A stretch of DNA of 7,664 bases from Actinomycetota bacterium (lineage in GTDB: Bacteria; Actinomycetota; Humimicrobiia; Humimicrobiales; Humimicrobiaceae). The notes beneath the pieces were generated by a model. The model ran no database searches. It was not told where the DNA came from and saw nothing but the letters and a program-made list of their open reading frames with translations. Shown piece after piece: positions 1 through 6,632 of the stretch (its first letter is position 1; each line of letters starts with the position of its first letter). A program made the position numbers and the translations under genes. The DNA lies in NCBI GenBank assembly GCA_023488645.1, contig JAMDDL010000123.1, positions 1 through 7,664 of the forward strand, written 5' to 3'.

Positions 1-25
1 TACTTCTCTTAACGCTTTCAATATC
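1..25 (-). pseudogene. Remnant of an AraC-family regulator gene (edge of window)
   Basis: These 25 bases match bases 5924-5947, which lie inside the intact araC-type gene, at every position except one extra base at about position 14. On the minus strand the intact gene encodes DIERLREV here (residues 209-216, the start of its DNA-binding domain), and the extra base breaks that frame. The match ends abruptly at 25, where the duplicated promoter element begins. Relative to the intact locus, about 685 bp are missing between the two parts, covering the sensor domain, the start codon and the upstream region. Orientation and order match the intact araC-promoter pair further right. Only 25 bp are visible, so how much of the gene continues to the left is unknown. 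Confidence 0.55.
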
Positions 26-86
26 AAATAAGCGAAATTAGTGCAAAGATAAATTAAAAATAAAGAAGTTTTAACTAAATTTTTAC
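26..86. repeat. Promoter/operator repeat, copy 1
   Basis: This AT-rich element is nearly identical to bases 6633-6694. Over the first 47 positions (26-72 against 6633-6679) only two bases differ, at 48 and 64. After a one-base insertion in the other copy, the similarity fades through ACTAA and a T-rich run. The core reads GCGAAATTAGTGCAAA. Both copies lie directly upstream of a sugar-catabolic gene and next to araC sequence, so the element is probably the binding site of the local AraC-type regulator together with the upstream half of a promoter. Binding is inferred. The left-hand AAATTAGTG arm (35-43) is intact here, but its inverted partner (AACTAAATTT, 73-82) is imperfect. Confidence 0.8.
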
Positions 87-100
87 TATATTATTGGTAA
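66..100 (+). promoter_or_regulatory. Probable promoter of the transketolase-kinase-epimerase operon
   Basis: Alignment with the promoter region of the downstream isomerase gene places the -10 region around TATATT (87-92) or TATTAT (89-94). No good -35 hexamer lies at the usual distance: GTTTTA (68-73) and TTTTAA (69-74) are poor. The second copy carries a perfect TATAAT, so this promoter looks weaker and more likely to depend on an activator. The implied leader is about 95-105 nt, much longer than that of the isomerase gene. The start site has not been determined and the call rests on position and homology. Confidence 0.4.
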
Positions 101-186
101 AAAAATAAAGAGAAGAGCAATAAAGGAAAATATAAAATTTGCATTATGCTGAATGATGAATTACTTAATAATGAATTTAAATTGAC

Positions 187-193
187 AAAAGGA
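187..193 (+). promoter_or_regulatory. Ribosome binding site supporting a GTG start
   Basis: AAAAGGA ends 5 nt before the GTG at 199, a usable spacing. No in-frame ATG lies near this site. The site therefore supports GTG as the start of the transketolase N-subunit. Confidence 0.6.
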
Positions 194-198
194 TTCTC

Positions 199-1056
199 GT
201 GAATAAATTAACAAATGAAAGAAAAAAAATTTTAATAGAAAAATCTTATAATTCCAGAATAAAAGTATTGAAAATGATGGAAAATGGTGCATCGCACTTA
301 GGCGGTGCGCTGTCTTGTTTGGATATATTAACTGTTCTTTTTAATGAAATATTAAGACATAATCCAAAAAATCCTAAATGGTTAAACAGGGATAGATTTA
401 TCCTTTCAGCAGGTCATAAAGCAATTGCACTATATGCTACATTACAAGATCAAGGATATTTTGACGAAAAAATTCTTTGGACTTTCAACAGATTTAGAAC
501 AAAAGTTCCCGAACATCCTGATGAAAAGTTGCTTCCGGGTGTTGAATTTCCAACTGGAGCATTAGGACATGGACTTTCAGTATCTTGTGGGATGGCAATT
601 ACCGCAAAGGTGATTAACAGTAACTGCAAATTTTTTACTCTTCTTGGCGATGGTGAATGCAGTGAGGGAACTGTTTGGGAAGCTGCGATGGCTGCAAGTC
701 ATTACAAACTTGATAATCTGGTAGCCATTATTGACTTAAATGGATTACAGGTAAATGGAAAGACAAAAGATATTATGAATTCTGCGCCTCTTGATAAAAA
801 ATTTTCTGCTTTTGGATGGGAAGTTCAGATTATTGATGGAAATAATTATGATGAAATATATAACGTGCTAAAAAGCATACCGCTAATGACCGGAAAACCT
901 TCCTGTATTATTGCGCGAACTGTTAAGTGTAAAGGAATAAGTTTTGCAGAAGATGATTTTTCAACTCATCATTGCCATTGGGAGAAAGAAAAAATCAATA
1001 AAGCCATTGTTAACTTGAATGAGAATAAAAAGAAGGAGTTAGAATTATTTGAATGA
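199..1056 (+). CDS. Transketolase, N-terminal (TPP-binding) subunit
   Basis: This is the thiamine-diphosphate-binding half of a two-subunit transketolase; at 285 aa it has the usual length for split forms. It pairs with the next gene to transfer a two-carbon ketol unit from a ketose phosphate to an aldose phosphate in the cytoplasm. The TPP/Mg motif is GDGECSEG from residue 150, with the second part at IIDLNG (N181). Histidines at the expected active-site positions are H33 (SHLGG), H73 (SAGH), H106 (PEHP) and H257/H258 near the C-terminus. Start GTG is chosen from the AAAAGGA site 5 nt upstream. The stop overlaps the next gene by 8 bp, implying coupled translation. Placement ahead of a sugar kinase and epimerase indicates a dedicated catabolic enzyme rather than the housekeeping transketolase. 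It resembles AptA-type subunits in context, but substrate is inferred. Confidence 0.93.
   Translation: MNKLTNERKKILIEKSYNSRIKVLKMMENGASHLGGALSCLDILTVLFNEILRHNPKNPKWLNRDRFILSAGHKAIALYATLQDQGYFDEKILWTFNRFRTKVPEHPDEKLLPGVEFPTGALGHGLSVSCGMAITAKVINSNCKFFTLLGDGECSEGTVWEAAMAASHYKLDNLVAIIDLNGLQVNGKTKDIMNSAPLDKKFSAFGWEVQIIDGNNYDEIYNVLKSIPLMTGKPSCIIARTVKCKGISFAEDDFSTHHCHWEKEKINKAIVNLNENKKKELELFE
1031..1038 (+). promoter_or_regulatory. Ribosome binding site supporting a TTG start
   Basis: AGAAGGAG lies inside the end of the preceding gene, 10 nt before the TTG at 1049. The only nearby ATG (1053) is in another frame, so the C-subunit most likely starts at TTG. Confidence 0.6.
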
Positions 1057-2014
1057 CAAACAAATAAACAACAATAAAACAATTATAGAGTATCCAAAAG
1101 ATATTATAAGTTCAGCTTTGGTAGAGATTGGCAGCAAAAACAATAATATAGTTTTTATATCATGTGACACTTCATTAGGAACAGGAGCAAATGAATTTAA
1201 AAATAGATTTCCTCAAAGGCATATAGAATTTGGAATACAGGAACAAAATGCTATTTCTGCTGCTGCAGGGATGGCACTCATGGGGAAAATCCCTTATATA
1301 GGTGCTCATGTTCCTTTTATTACTTTGAAATGTGTCGAGCAGATAAGAAATGATTTATGCAAAACTAACCTAAATGTAAATATAATTGGCAGAGATTTCG
1401 GGTTACAAACCCCATCTTTAGGACCTACTCATATGATTATTGAAGATATCGGGGTGTTGAGAACTTTGCCCAATATAACTATTATTGCACCATCTGACGG
1501 TATTGAATACAGGAGTGCAATAATGGCAGCTTCTGAAATTGAAGGACCTGTTTATATAAGAGTTTCCAGGCAACCTGCAAAAAGAATAAACAATATAAAT
1601 TATGAGTTTAAAGTTGGCAAGGGAAATTTGCTGGTTAGTGGCCAGGATATAACTCTTATAGCTACCTCAACAATGGTTGCCGATACTATTGATGCGGCAG
1701 AGATTCTGAAATTAAAAGGAATTAATGCAGAGGTTTTAAACATACACACCATTAAGCCTATAGATAAAAGCCTGATTTTAAAATCATGCACAAAAACAAA
1801 TATTGCCGTTAGCATCGAAGAGCATTCGGTAATAAACGGGCTTGGTTGTGCAGTTGGAGAAATTTTAATTGAAAATAAACCAATGAAATTACTAAGGATA
1901 GGACTTAAAGATGATTTTGTTATTACAGGTGAAACCTATGATCAGTTGAAAAATTATTATGGCCTTACTGCTAAAAAAATTGCAGAAAAAGTTATTCATT
2001 TTATAAATACCTGA
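1049..2014 (+). CDS. Transketolase, C-terminal (pyrimidine-binding) subunit
   Basis: This is the second half of the split transketolase (321 aa), carrying the pyrimidine-binding and C-terminal domains. The glutamate that activates TPP is E65 in GIQEQN. GPTH (H128) corresponds to the active-site histidine H473 of E. coli TktA, and SRQ (R174) to the phosphate-binding R520. H233 (HTIKP) and H259 (EEHS) lie in the C-terminal domain. The loop before H128 is unusual: canonical enzymes read GEDGPTH, here it is PSLGPTH, so the acceptor-contacting aspartate (E. coli D469) appears to be Leu124. E. coli H461 seems to be Arg115. The start is TTG, overlapping the upstream gene by 8 bp. Family and pairing are firm. 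Substrate is open; apulose 4-phosphate or another atypical ketose phosphate is plausible from the neighbours. Confidence 0.93.
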   Translation: MNDKQINNNKTIIEYPKDIISSALVEIGSKNNNIVFISCDTSLGTGANEFKNRFPQRHIEFGIQEQNAISAAAGMALMGKIPYIGAHVPFITLKCVEQIRNDLCKTNLNVNIIGRDFGLQTPSLGPTHMIIEDIGVLRTLPNITIIAPSDGIEYRSAIMAASEIEGPVYIRVSRQPAKRINNINYEFKVGKGNLLVSGQDITLIATSTMVADTIDAAEILKLKGINAEVLNIHTIKPIDKSLILKSCTKTNIAVSIEEHSVINGLGCAVGEILIENKPMKLLRIGLKDDFVITGETYDQLKNYYGLTAKKIAEKVIHFINT

Positions 2015-2071
2015 CAGTTTTAAGGTATGGAAGAAATATTTATTGCTTTAAGTAATAATATTAAATTTAAC

Positions 2072-2078
2072 CGGAGGA
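2072..2078 (+). promoter_or_regulatory. Strong ribosome binding site of the sugar kinase
   Basis: CGGAGGA sits 7 nt before the ATG at 2086. It is the strongest Shine-Dalgarno match in the operon, so the kinase may be translated efficiently and independently of the transketolase genes. Confidence 0.6.
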
Positions 2079-2085
2079 CTGACGT

Positions 2086-3603
2086 ATGTCTTTAAGGTAC
2101 TTATTATCTATTGATCTTGGGACAACTGCTGAAAAATGTGTCTTTTATGATGAGACCGGTAAAGTCCGGGCAGAGGCCCAGCAGGAAATTAAAACTGTTT
2201 ACCCTAAACCTGGACAGGCGGAAATACCGGCTATGCAATTCTATGAGTTAACCTGTGAAAACATAAAGAAATGTCTTTATACTTCAAAAATAAATCCAAA
2301 AGAAATTGCATGTATTTCTATTGATAGCTTGATGGGTGGAATTATTGGGATTGATAAAAATTATAACCCGGTTACTTATTATGATACTTGCATGGATACA
2401 AGGGATGCAAATGAAAGTGATTATGTTCTAAAAAATTTTGGTGAATTGGTGCTTGAAAGAAATGGCTCTTATTCGGTGTGGGGGCACAAATTGTTGTACT
2501 GGAAAAAAAGAAATGAATGGAATGAAATAAGGAAATTTATTCAACCCTCTGCTTTTGTTGCAGGGAAATTGGCAGGAATTACAGCAAAAAACTCTTTTAT
2601 TGATCCCAGCTTTTTATCTTTTTCTGCATTAAGTAACTTAAGTACTTCAGAATGGTCTGATGAGTTGATTGAAGCCTTAAATATAGATATAGATAAACTG
2701 CCGGAAATTGTTAAGGCTACAGATATTATTGGAGTAACCACAAAAAAAGCTGCGGAGCTAACAGGACTGGCAGAAGGGATTCCAATTTGTGCAGGATGCG
2801 GAGATGTAACAGCAGGATTTATTGGGGCAGGCATAATAAAACCGGGGCAAATGGCGGATATATCAGGAACTGCAAATATACTTGGAATTAATGTAAGTGA
2901 ATTTAAATATGATAAAAATGTTGCCTGCATGAAATCACCTGTAAGTAACAGTTATTATTTTATATCCAATGTTATGGGAGGCAGAACGCTCAAATGGTTT
3001 GCAGAAGAATTTTTTTCAGAGAAGAGAGAAGAATCATTAAAAACCGGAAGTAATATATATGGCTATCTAGACGAACAAGTTAAAAACATATCGCCAGGAT
3101 CTGACGGATTAGTTGCCTTGATAGATTTGCAAGGCAGATTCTTTCCGCCTGATCCTTCGATGAGAGGGCTCTTTGTCGGTCATACATGGTCCCATACCAG
3201 GCTGCACTTTTACAGATCGATTTTGGAAGCAGTTGCATATGATCATTATTTAACCCGAAGTATAGTAAAAAAAATGTTTCCGGAACTTGATTTAAATTTA
3301 GTGGCTGCAATAGGCAGCGGTGCAAAAAGCAAAACATGGCTTCAAATAAAAGCTGATGTTTTGCAATTACCCTTTTACATATTGGAAAGAAATGACCTCT
3401 CTACTTTAGGAGCTGCAATAATAGCAGGCTTATCTGTAGGATTGTTTAAAAATATTGAGGAAGCATCAGAAAGATTTCTTAGCATAAAAGAAGTTATAAA
3501 ACCTGTTAAAAATGCAGATAAGAAATATTTAAAATATGTTGAAGCTTATATACAGTCTTTAGATTTAATGCAGGAGATTTATAAAAAAATATTCTATCAA
3601 TAA
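2086..3603 (+). CDS. FGGY-family carbohydrate (ketose) kinase
   Basis: This ATP-dependent sugar kinase has the xylulokinase/ribulokinase fold and 505 aa, a normal length. The first phosphate-binding motif is DLGTT (10-14), the second DISGTAN (258-264), and the adenosine-binding segment is GSGAKSKTW to ADVLQLP (410-429). The catalytic base is D240 in AGCGDVTAG. All key motifs are intact. It would phosphorylate a free ketose in the cytoplasm, producing the donor for the transketolase encoded immediately upstream (71 nt gap). The sugar cannot be read from sequence: D-xylulose, L-ribulose and similar ketoses are family substrates, and the partnership with a split transketolase and TIM-barrel isomerase recalls the apulose kinase AplK. 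A strong GGAGG site fixes the ATG start. Confidence 0.93.
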   Translation: MSLRYLLSIDLGTTAEKCVFYDETGKVRAEAQQEIKTVYPKPGQAEIPAMQFYELTCENIKKCLYTSKINPKEIACISIDSLMGGIIGIDKNYNPVTYYDTCMDTRDANESDYVLKNFGELVLERNGSYSVWGHKLLYWKKRNEWNEIRKFIQPSAFVAGKLAGITAKNSFIDPSFLSFSALSNLSTSEWSDELIEALNIDIDKLPEIVKATDIIGVTTKKAAELTGLAEGIPICAGCGDVTAGFIGAGIIKPGQMADISGTANILGINVSEFKYDKNVACMKSPVSNSYYFISNVMGGRTLKWFAEEFFSEKREESLKTGSNIYGYLDEQVKNISPGSDGLVALIDLQGRFFPPDPSMRGLFVGHTWSHTRLHFYRSILEAVAYDHYLTRSIVKKMFPELDLNLVAAIGSGAKSKTWLQIKADVLQLPFYILERNDLSTLGAAIIAGLSVGLFKNIEEASERFLSIKEVIKPVKNADKKYLKYVEAYIQSLDLMQEIYKKIFYQ

Positions 3604-3664
3604 TTGTTTCCTGCATGCCATTTATTTTTTGTAAAATTATTTAAAACCTTAAGAAATATAAGTT

Positions 3665-4525
3665 ATGGGAACTATTAAAACAGGAATACATCAGCATGTT
3701 TTTACAAGTAAATTAGACAAAGAAAACCTTGATGTTCTTAATCTGGTAAAGGATATAGGTTATGATTCAGTTGACATAAATGTTAGAAATATAAGCTTAT
3801 ACGAGGCAAGAATAATAAAAAAAAGAGCAAACTCCTTAAACCTGACTTTAATGGGGGGTGGCTCGCTTCCAAAAAATATGGGTATATTATCAGATGTTAA
3901 AGATGAGCGGGATGGTGCAATAAACTATATAAAAAGTTTGATAGATAAAGTTGCTGAAATAGACTCAGACTTTTATGGTGGAGTAATTTATGCTCCATGT
4001 GGATTAATTACGGGAAGAAAGTTAGAAGAAAAAGAGCTAAGTCGTGTTATATATGCATTAAAGATAATTACATTATATGCAAAAAAATTTGGAATAAGAG
4101 TAGGAATCGAGCCGGCAAACAGGTATGAAACCTATGTTCTTAATACTGTAGAAGATGCGTTAAACATAATTAATAATATTGGCGAGCCTAATCTTGGAAT
4201 TCTTTATGACACTTTTCATATGAATATAGAGGAGAAAAGTTTTTATAATTCCATAAAAGTTGCAAATAAAAAAATATTCCACATGCATGTCAACGAAAAT
4301 GACAGAGGTATTCCCGGCAGCGGTCATATTCTGTGGGATGAAGTTTTTAAAGCTTTGAAAGAAATAGAATATAACAAAGTAATAACTATAGAAAGTTTTG
4401 TTGATGAAACCGTAGACATTGCTGCAGCTGCCTGTATATGGAGAAAACTTGCTGAAAGTCCGGAAATTCTGGCAAGACAAGGTTTGAAGTTTTTAAAATC
4501 AATGGCTGCAAAATACAAATTATAA
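3665..4525 (+). CDS. Sugar isomerase/epimerase, D-tagatose 3-epimerase type (TIM barrel)
   Basis: This 286-aa protein belongs to the xylose isomerase-like TIM-barrel group. Its active site can be laid over Pseudomonas cichorii D-tagatose 3-epimerase at a constant offset of three residues. The metal ligands are E149, D182, H208 and E243 (E152, D185, H211, E246 in that enzyme), and the sugar-binding residues are E155, H185 and R214 (E158, H188, R217). Signature strings are EPANRYE, YDTFHMNIEE, HMHVNENDRG and ESFVDE. The expected chemistry is metal-dependent enediol formation, epimerising a ketose at C3; relatives also interconvert aldoses and ketoses, including D-apiose isomerase in an equivalent operon. 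It lies 61 nt after the kinase. No good ribosome binding site precedes the ATG, which is odd for this operon. Family certain, substrate unknown. Confidence 0.9.
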   Translation: MGTIKTGIHQHVFTSKLDKENLDVLNLVKDIGYDSVDINVRNISLYEARIIKKRANSLNLTLMGGGSLPKNMGILSDVKDERDGAINYIKSLIDKVAEIDSDFYGGVIYAPCGLITGRKLEEKELSRVIYALKIITLYAKKFGIRVGIEPANRYETYVLNTVEDALNIINNIGEPNLGILYDTFHMNIEEKSFYNSIKVANKKIFHMHVNENDRGIPGSGHILWDEVFKALKEIEYNKVITIESFVDETVDIAAAACIWRKLAESPEILARQGLKFLKSMAAKYKL

Positions 4526-4592
4526 GGAGAATTCAATTAATCAATTATAGTTTTACTTTATTTTCTCCGATTCTTCATTCTCCTGTTTTATC

Positions 4593-4601
4593 AAAGGAAG
4601 G
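4593..4601 (+). promoter_or_regulatory. Ribosome binding site deciding the VOC gene start
   Basis: AAAGGAAGG directly abuts the TTG at 4602, leaving no spacer for that start. The TTG at 4608 (6 nt away) and the GTG at 4611 (9 nt away) have workable spacing. The GTG is preferred. Confidence 0.5.
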
Positions 4602-4610
4602 TTGTTTTTG

Positions 4611-5600
4611 GTGATAATATCTATAAATTCAGTTTTTAAAAATCTGATACAGGTAGGAATGGTCGTTTCAAATCTCAGCATTTCTATGGAAAAATATGTA
4701 TATGGCTGCGGCCTTGGCCCAATGTATGTATTGGAATTCAATAAGTACAATGTTCAAAATATGCATCTTTATGGAAAGAAAAAGAATTATTCAATGAATT
4801 TGGGTGTTTGCAACATTGGAGATGTGAGGTTTGAATTAATCGAGCCAATCAGCAGATCTATTTATTCTGATTATTTGGATAAATATAATGAAGGAATAAT
4901 ACATCATTTGAAACTTGGAGTTGATGACTATTCTAAAGTCATAGAATTTTTTAAATCCAATGGCATCAAAGTTATTCAGCACGGTGAGCAGTTAGGAGAT
5001 ATGGGGAAAAATATATATACATATCTTGACACAAGCGATAGCCTTGGATTTATTGTCGAGGTAGTACATGTAACTTCGGATTTTAAAAAGCCAAAGCCTG
5101 ATTACTGGTTTCCGCAGAATAAAAAAATATTTTTCATGCCTGTGTTTAAAAAAGTTTTTAGAGTCGGGATAGTAGTAAAAAATCTTAACAATAAAATAAA
5201 AGATTATAAAAATTTATTTGGCATGGATCCAACAGTTGTAAAGGGTTTTAATATTAGAAATGTTAAGGACATGCGTGTTTATGACAGAAAAAAAAGTTAT
5301 GATATTAAAGCCGGTTTTTATATGCTTGGTAATGTGCAGATTATGTTAATAGAACCTTTAAGTGAATCAATATTCTCGGATTTTTTAAAAAGATATGGTG
5401 AAGGATTACCGCACCATTTAGGAATAGAAGTCGAAGATTATGACAAAGTTTTATTTTTTTTTAAATCTAAAGGAGTTGAAATAATACAATCTGGCAATTA
5501 TTTAAATAAACTGAAATATAGTTATCTTTCGACAAGTAGTGATTTATCTTATATTCTTGAAATAGCGCAAAAAAATAGATTTACCGATTTTTTTCCATAA
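4611..5600 (+). CDS. Tandem VOC (glyoxalase-fold) domain protein
   Basis: Two complete VOC domains sit in one 329-aa chain, at about residues 9-154 and 179-321, joined by a short proline-containing linker. They are internal duplicates: about 40% of positions are identical by eye, at a constant 170-residue offset, with shared strings such as LIEP, SIxSDxL and EGxxHHL. The closest familiar relatives are methylmalonyl-CoA epimerase and the Q-VGIVV type of uncharacterised VOC proteins. Possible metal ligands in domain 1 are Q14, E75, H99 and E150. In domain 2 the equivalents are R184, M245, H269 and E317, so that site is probably dead. The gene is last in the operon, 85 nt after the epimerase. 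Its role is unknown; metal-dependent isomerisation, lyase activity or sugar binding are possible. The start is probably GTG 4611; TTG at 4608 or 4602 would add one or three residues. Confidence 0.85.
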   Translation: MIISINSVFKNLIQVGMVVSNLSISMEKYVYGCGLGPMYVLEFNKYNVQNMHLYGKKKNYSMNLGVCNIGDVRFELIEPISRSIYSDYLDKYNEGIIHHLKLGVDDYSKVIEFFKSNGIKVIQHGEQLGDMGKNIYTYLDTSDSLGFIVEVVHVTSDFKKPKPDYWFPQNKKIFFMPVFKKVFRVGIVVKNLNNKIKDYKNLFGMDPTVVKGFNIRNVKDMRVYDRKKSYDIKAGFYMLGNVQIMLIEPLSESIFSDFLKRYGEGLPHHLGIEVEDYDKVLFFFKSKGVEIIQSGNYLNKLKYSYLSTSSDLSYILEIAQKNRFTDFFP

Positions 5601-5613
5601 AAAACTAAAATCG
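5585..5613. terminator. Possible bidirectional terminator between convergent genes
   Basis: CGATTTT (5585-5591) can pair with AAAATCG (5607-5613) around a 15-nt loop. The stem spans the VOC stop codon and ends just before the araC stop. T-rich runs occur on both sides (5621-5626 on plus; the complement of the A-run near 5570 on minus), but each is about seven bases away from the stem. The stem is short and AT-rich, so the call is weak. The location between two convergent genes only 17 nt apart is what supports it. Confidence 0.3.
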
Positions 5614-5617
5614 TACA

Positions 5618-6571
5618 CTATTTTTTGCTTCTTATAATTGAGCGGAAACAGCTTGGATTTAATTTTGTAGATCTCTTAAATACTCTATAAAAATAACTAA
5701 GGTTTTCGAAACCAACCTGATAAGCTATTTCGGTAATAGTTTGATTGTTTTTTAATAAAAGTTCCTTTGCCTTATCAAGTCTTGTACTGATCAGAAATTC
5801 CTTAAAAGTAGATCCTGTAACCTTTTTAAAAAATTTGCAGAAATATTGGGTACTCATACATGCAGCTTTTGTAACTTGCTCAAGTTTTATTTTTTTATCA
5901 TAGTTGTTGATAATTAGAAAAAATACTTCTCTTAACCTTTCAATATCTTTAAGGTTCTGATTATATACTGTCCTTGTATTTGAAATTTTTTCATTGTAAT
6001 AATGAAGAAGCGACAATAATATTTCCTGAAGATATGTTTTTGCTGCAATAGCATAATAATTATTCTTGTTTTTTAATGTTTGATGCATATCGTAAATAAA
6101 ACTGATAATATTTTCAGGAACATCTTTACCAGGTATCCGGTGGCTGAAATTATTGCTTTGGCAATAAAATGGGCTAAGGAATTTCAAGTTAACTTCGCTA
6201 TCTCCAGGCTTATATATAAGCTCGGGCAGGAAGTAAAGAGATATCAGGTTAAGTCTTTGATTATGATCAGCTCTGGCTACATGAAGTTCCACATTGTTTA
6301 TTACAAAAATGTCGCCATTCCTGGCAATATATTTTTTGTTTCCAACTATAAAATTGCCACTCCCGTCAATCACATATGTTATTTCCAAATAGTCATGATA
6401 ATTTGGTGTCATAGCATAATCAATATAAAAATGAACTGGTTTGATAATTAAAGGCAAGTTTTTATCAAAATTTATATTGTGTTTACCCCCGAGAGTTATT
6501 TTTAAATCCCGGCTGGTTACCCAATGAGAATTTTTTGATAGTTCTAAATTTATTCTTTTCTTATCTATCAT
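5618..6571 (-). CDS. AraC-family transcriptional regulator with cupin sensor domain
   Basis: This 317-aa regulator has the common AraC layout. The N-terminal ligand-binding cupin covers roughly residues 45-140, with the pattern H59...GSGNF...NGDIF...H97. A helical linker follows, then the C-terminal double helix-turn-helix from about 205. The first HTH is about 229-250 (LEQVTKAACMS), followed by FKEFL, and the second is about 276-300 (ITEIAYQVGFENLSYFYRVFK). It presumably senses the sugar or an intermediate and activates the two flanking units, both of which carry the same upstream element. It is convergent with the operon and divergent from the isomerase gene. No clear ribosome binding site or strong promoter is visible before the ATG (TTGAAA at 6608-6603 is one poor -35 candidate), so expression may be low. 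Part of its coding sequence recurs at 1-25. Confidence 0.93.
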   Translation of the reverse strand: MIDKKRINLELSKNSHWVTSRDLKITLGGKHNINFDKNLPLIIKPVHFYIDYAMTPNYHDYLEITYVIDGSGNFIVGNKKYIARNGDIFVINNVELHVARADHNQRLNLISLYFLPELIYKPGDSEVNLKFLSPFYCQSNNFSHRIPGKDVPENIISFIYDMHQTLKNKNNYYAIAAKTYLQEILLSLLHYYNEKISNTRTVYNQNLKDIERLREVFFLIINNYDKKIKLEQVTKAACMSTQYFCKFFKKVTGSTFKEFLISTRLDKAKELLLKNNQTITEIAYQVGFENLSYFYRVFKRSTKLNPSCFRSIIRSKK

Positions 6572-6632
6572 AATTTAAAATATTTTAAAAATTAAAATGT
6601 GATTTCAAAAACAATAATAAGGGATTTTAAGA

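Noticed and set aside
199..2014. Housekeeping transketolase of the pentose phosphate pathway
   Set aside because: The split form occurs elsewhere as a housekeeping enzyme, but here it is co-transcribed with a sugar kinase, an epimerase and an AraC regulator, and its acceptor loop is atypical. A dedicated catabolic role is more likely.
2541..3337. Minus-strand open frames inside the kinase gene, and similar ones inside the transketolase, epimerase and isomerase genes
   Set aside because: They lie opposite well-supported genes with intact family motifs, show no recognisable domains, and lack ribosome binding sites.
3604..3664. Internal promoter before the epimerase (TTGTTT with TAAAAT)
   Set aside because: The hexamers are 22 bp apart, too far for a standard promoter, and such strings are expected by chance in DNA this AT-rich.
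199..4525. Sulfoquinovose sulfo-transketolase pathway, which also uses a split transketolase
   Set aside because: No sulfoquinovosidase, sulfosugar isomerase or sulfonate exporter is visible, and that route has no FGGY kinase step. It cannot be wholly excluded without the flanks.
6080..6451. Plus-strand 123-codon open frame opposite araC
   Set aside because: It is a reverse-strand shadow of the cupin domain coding region, with no family resemblance.
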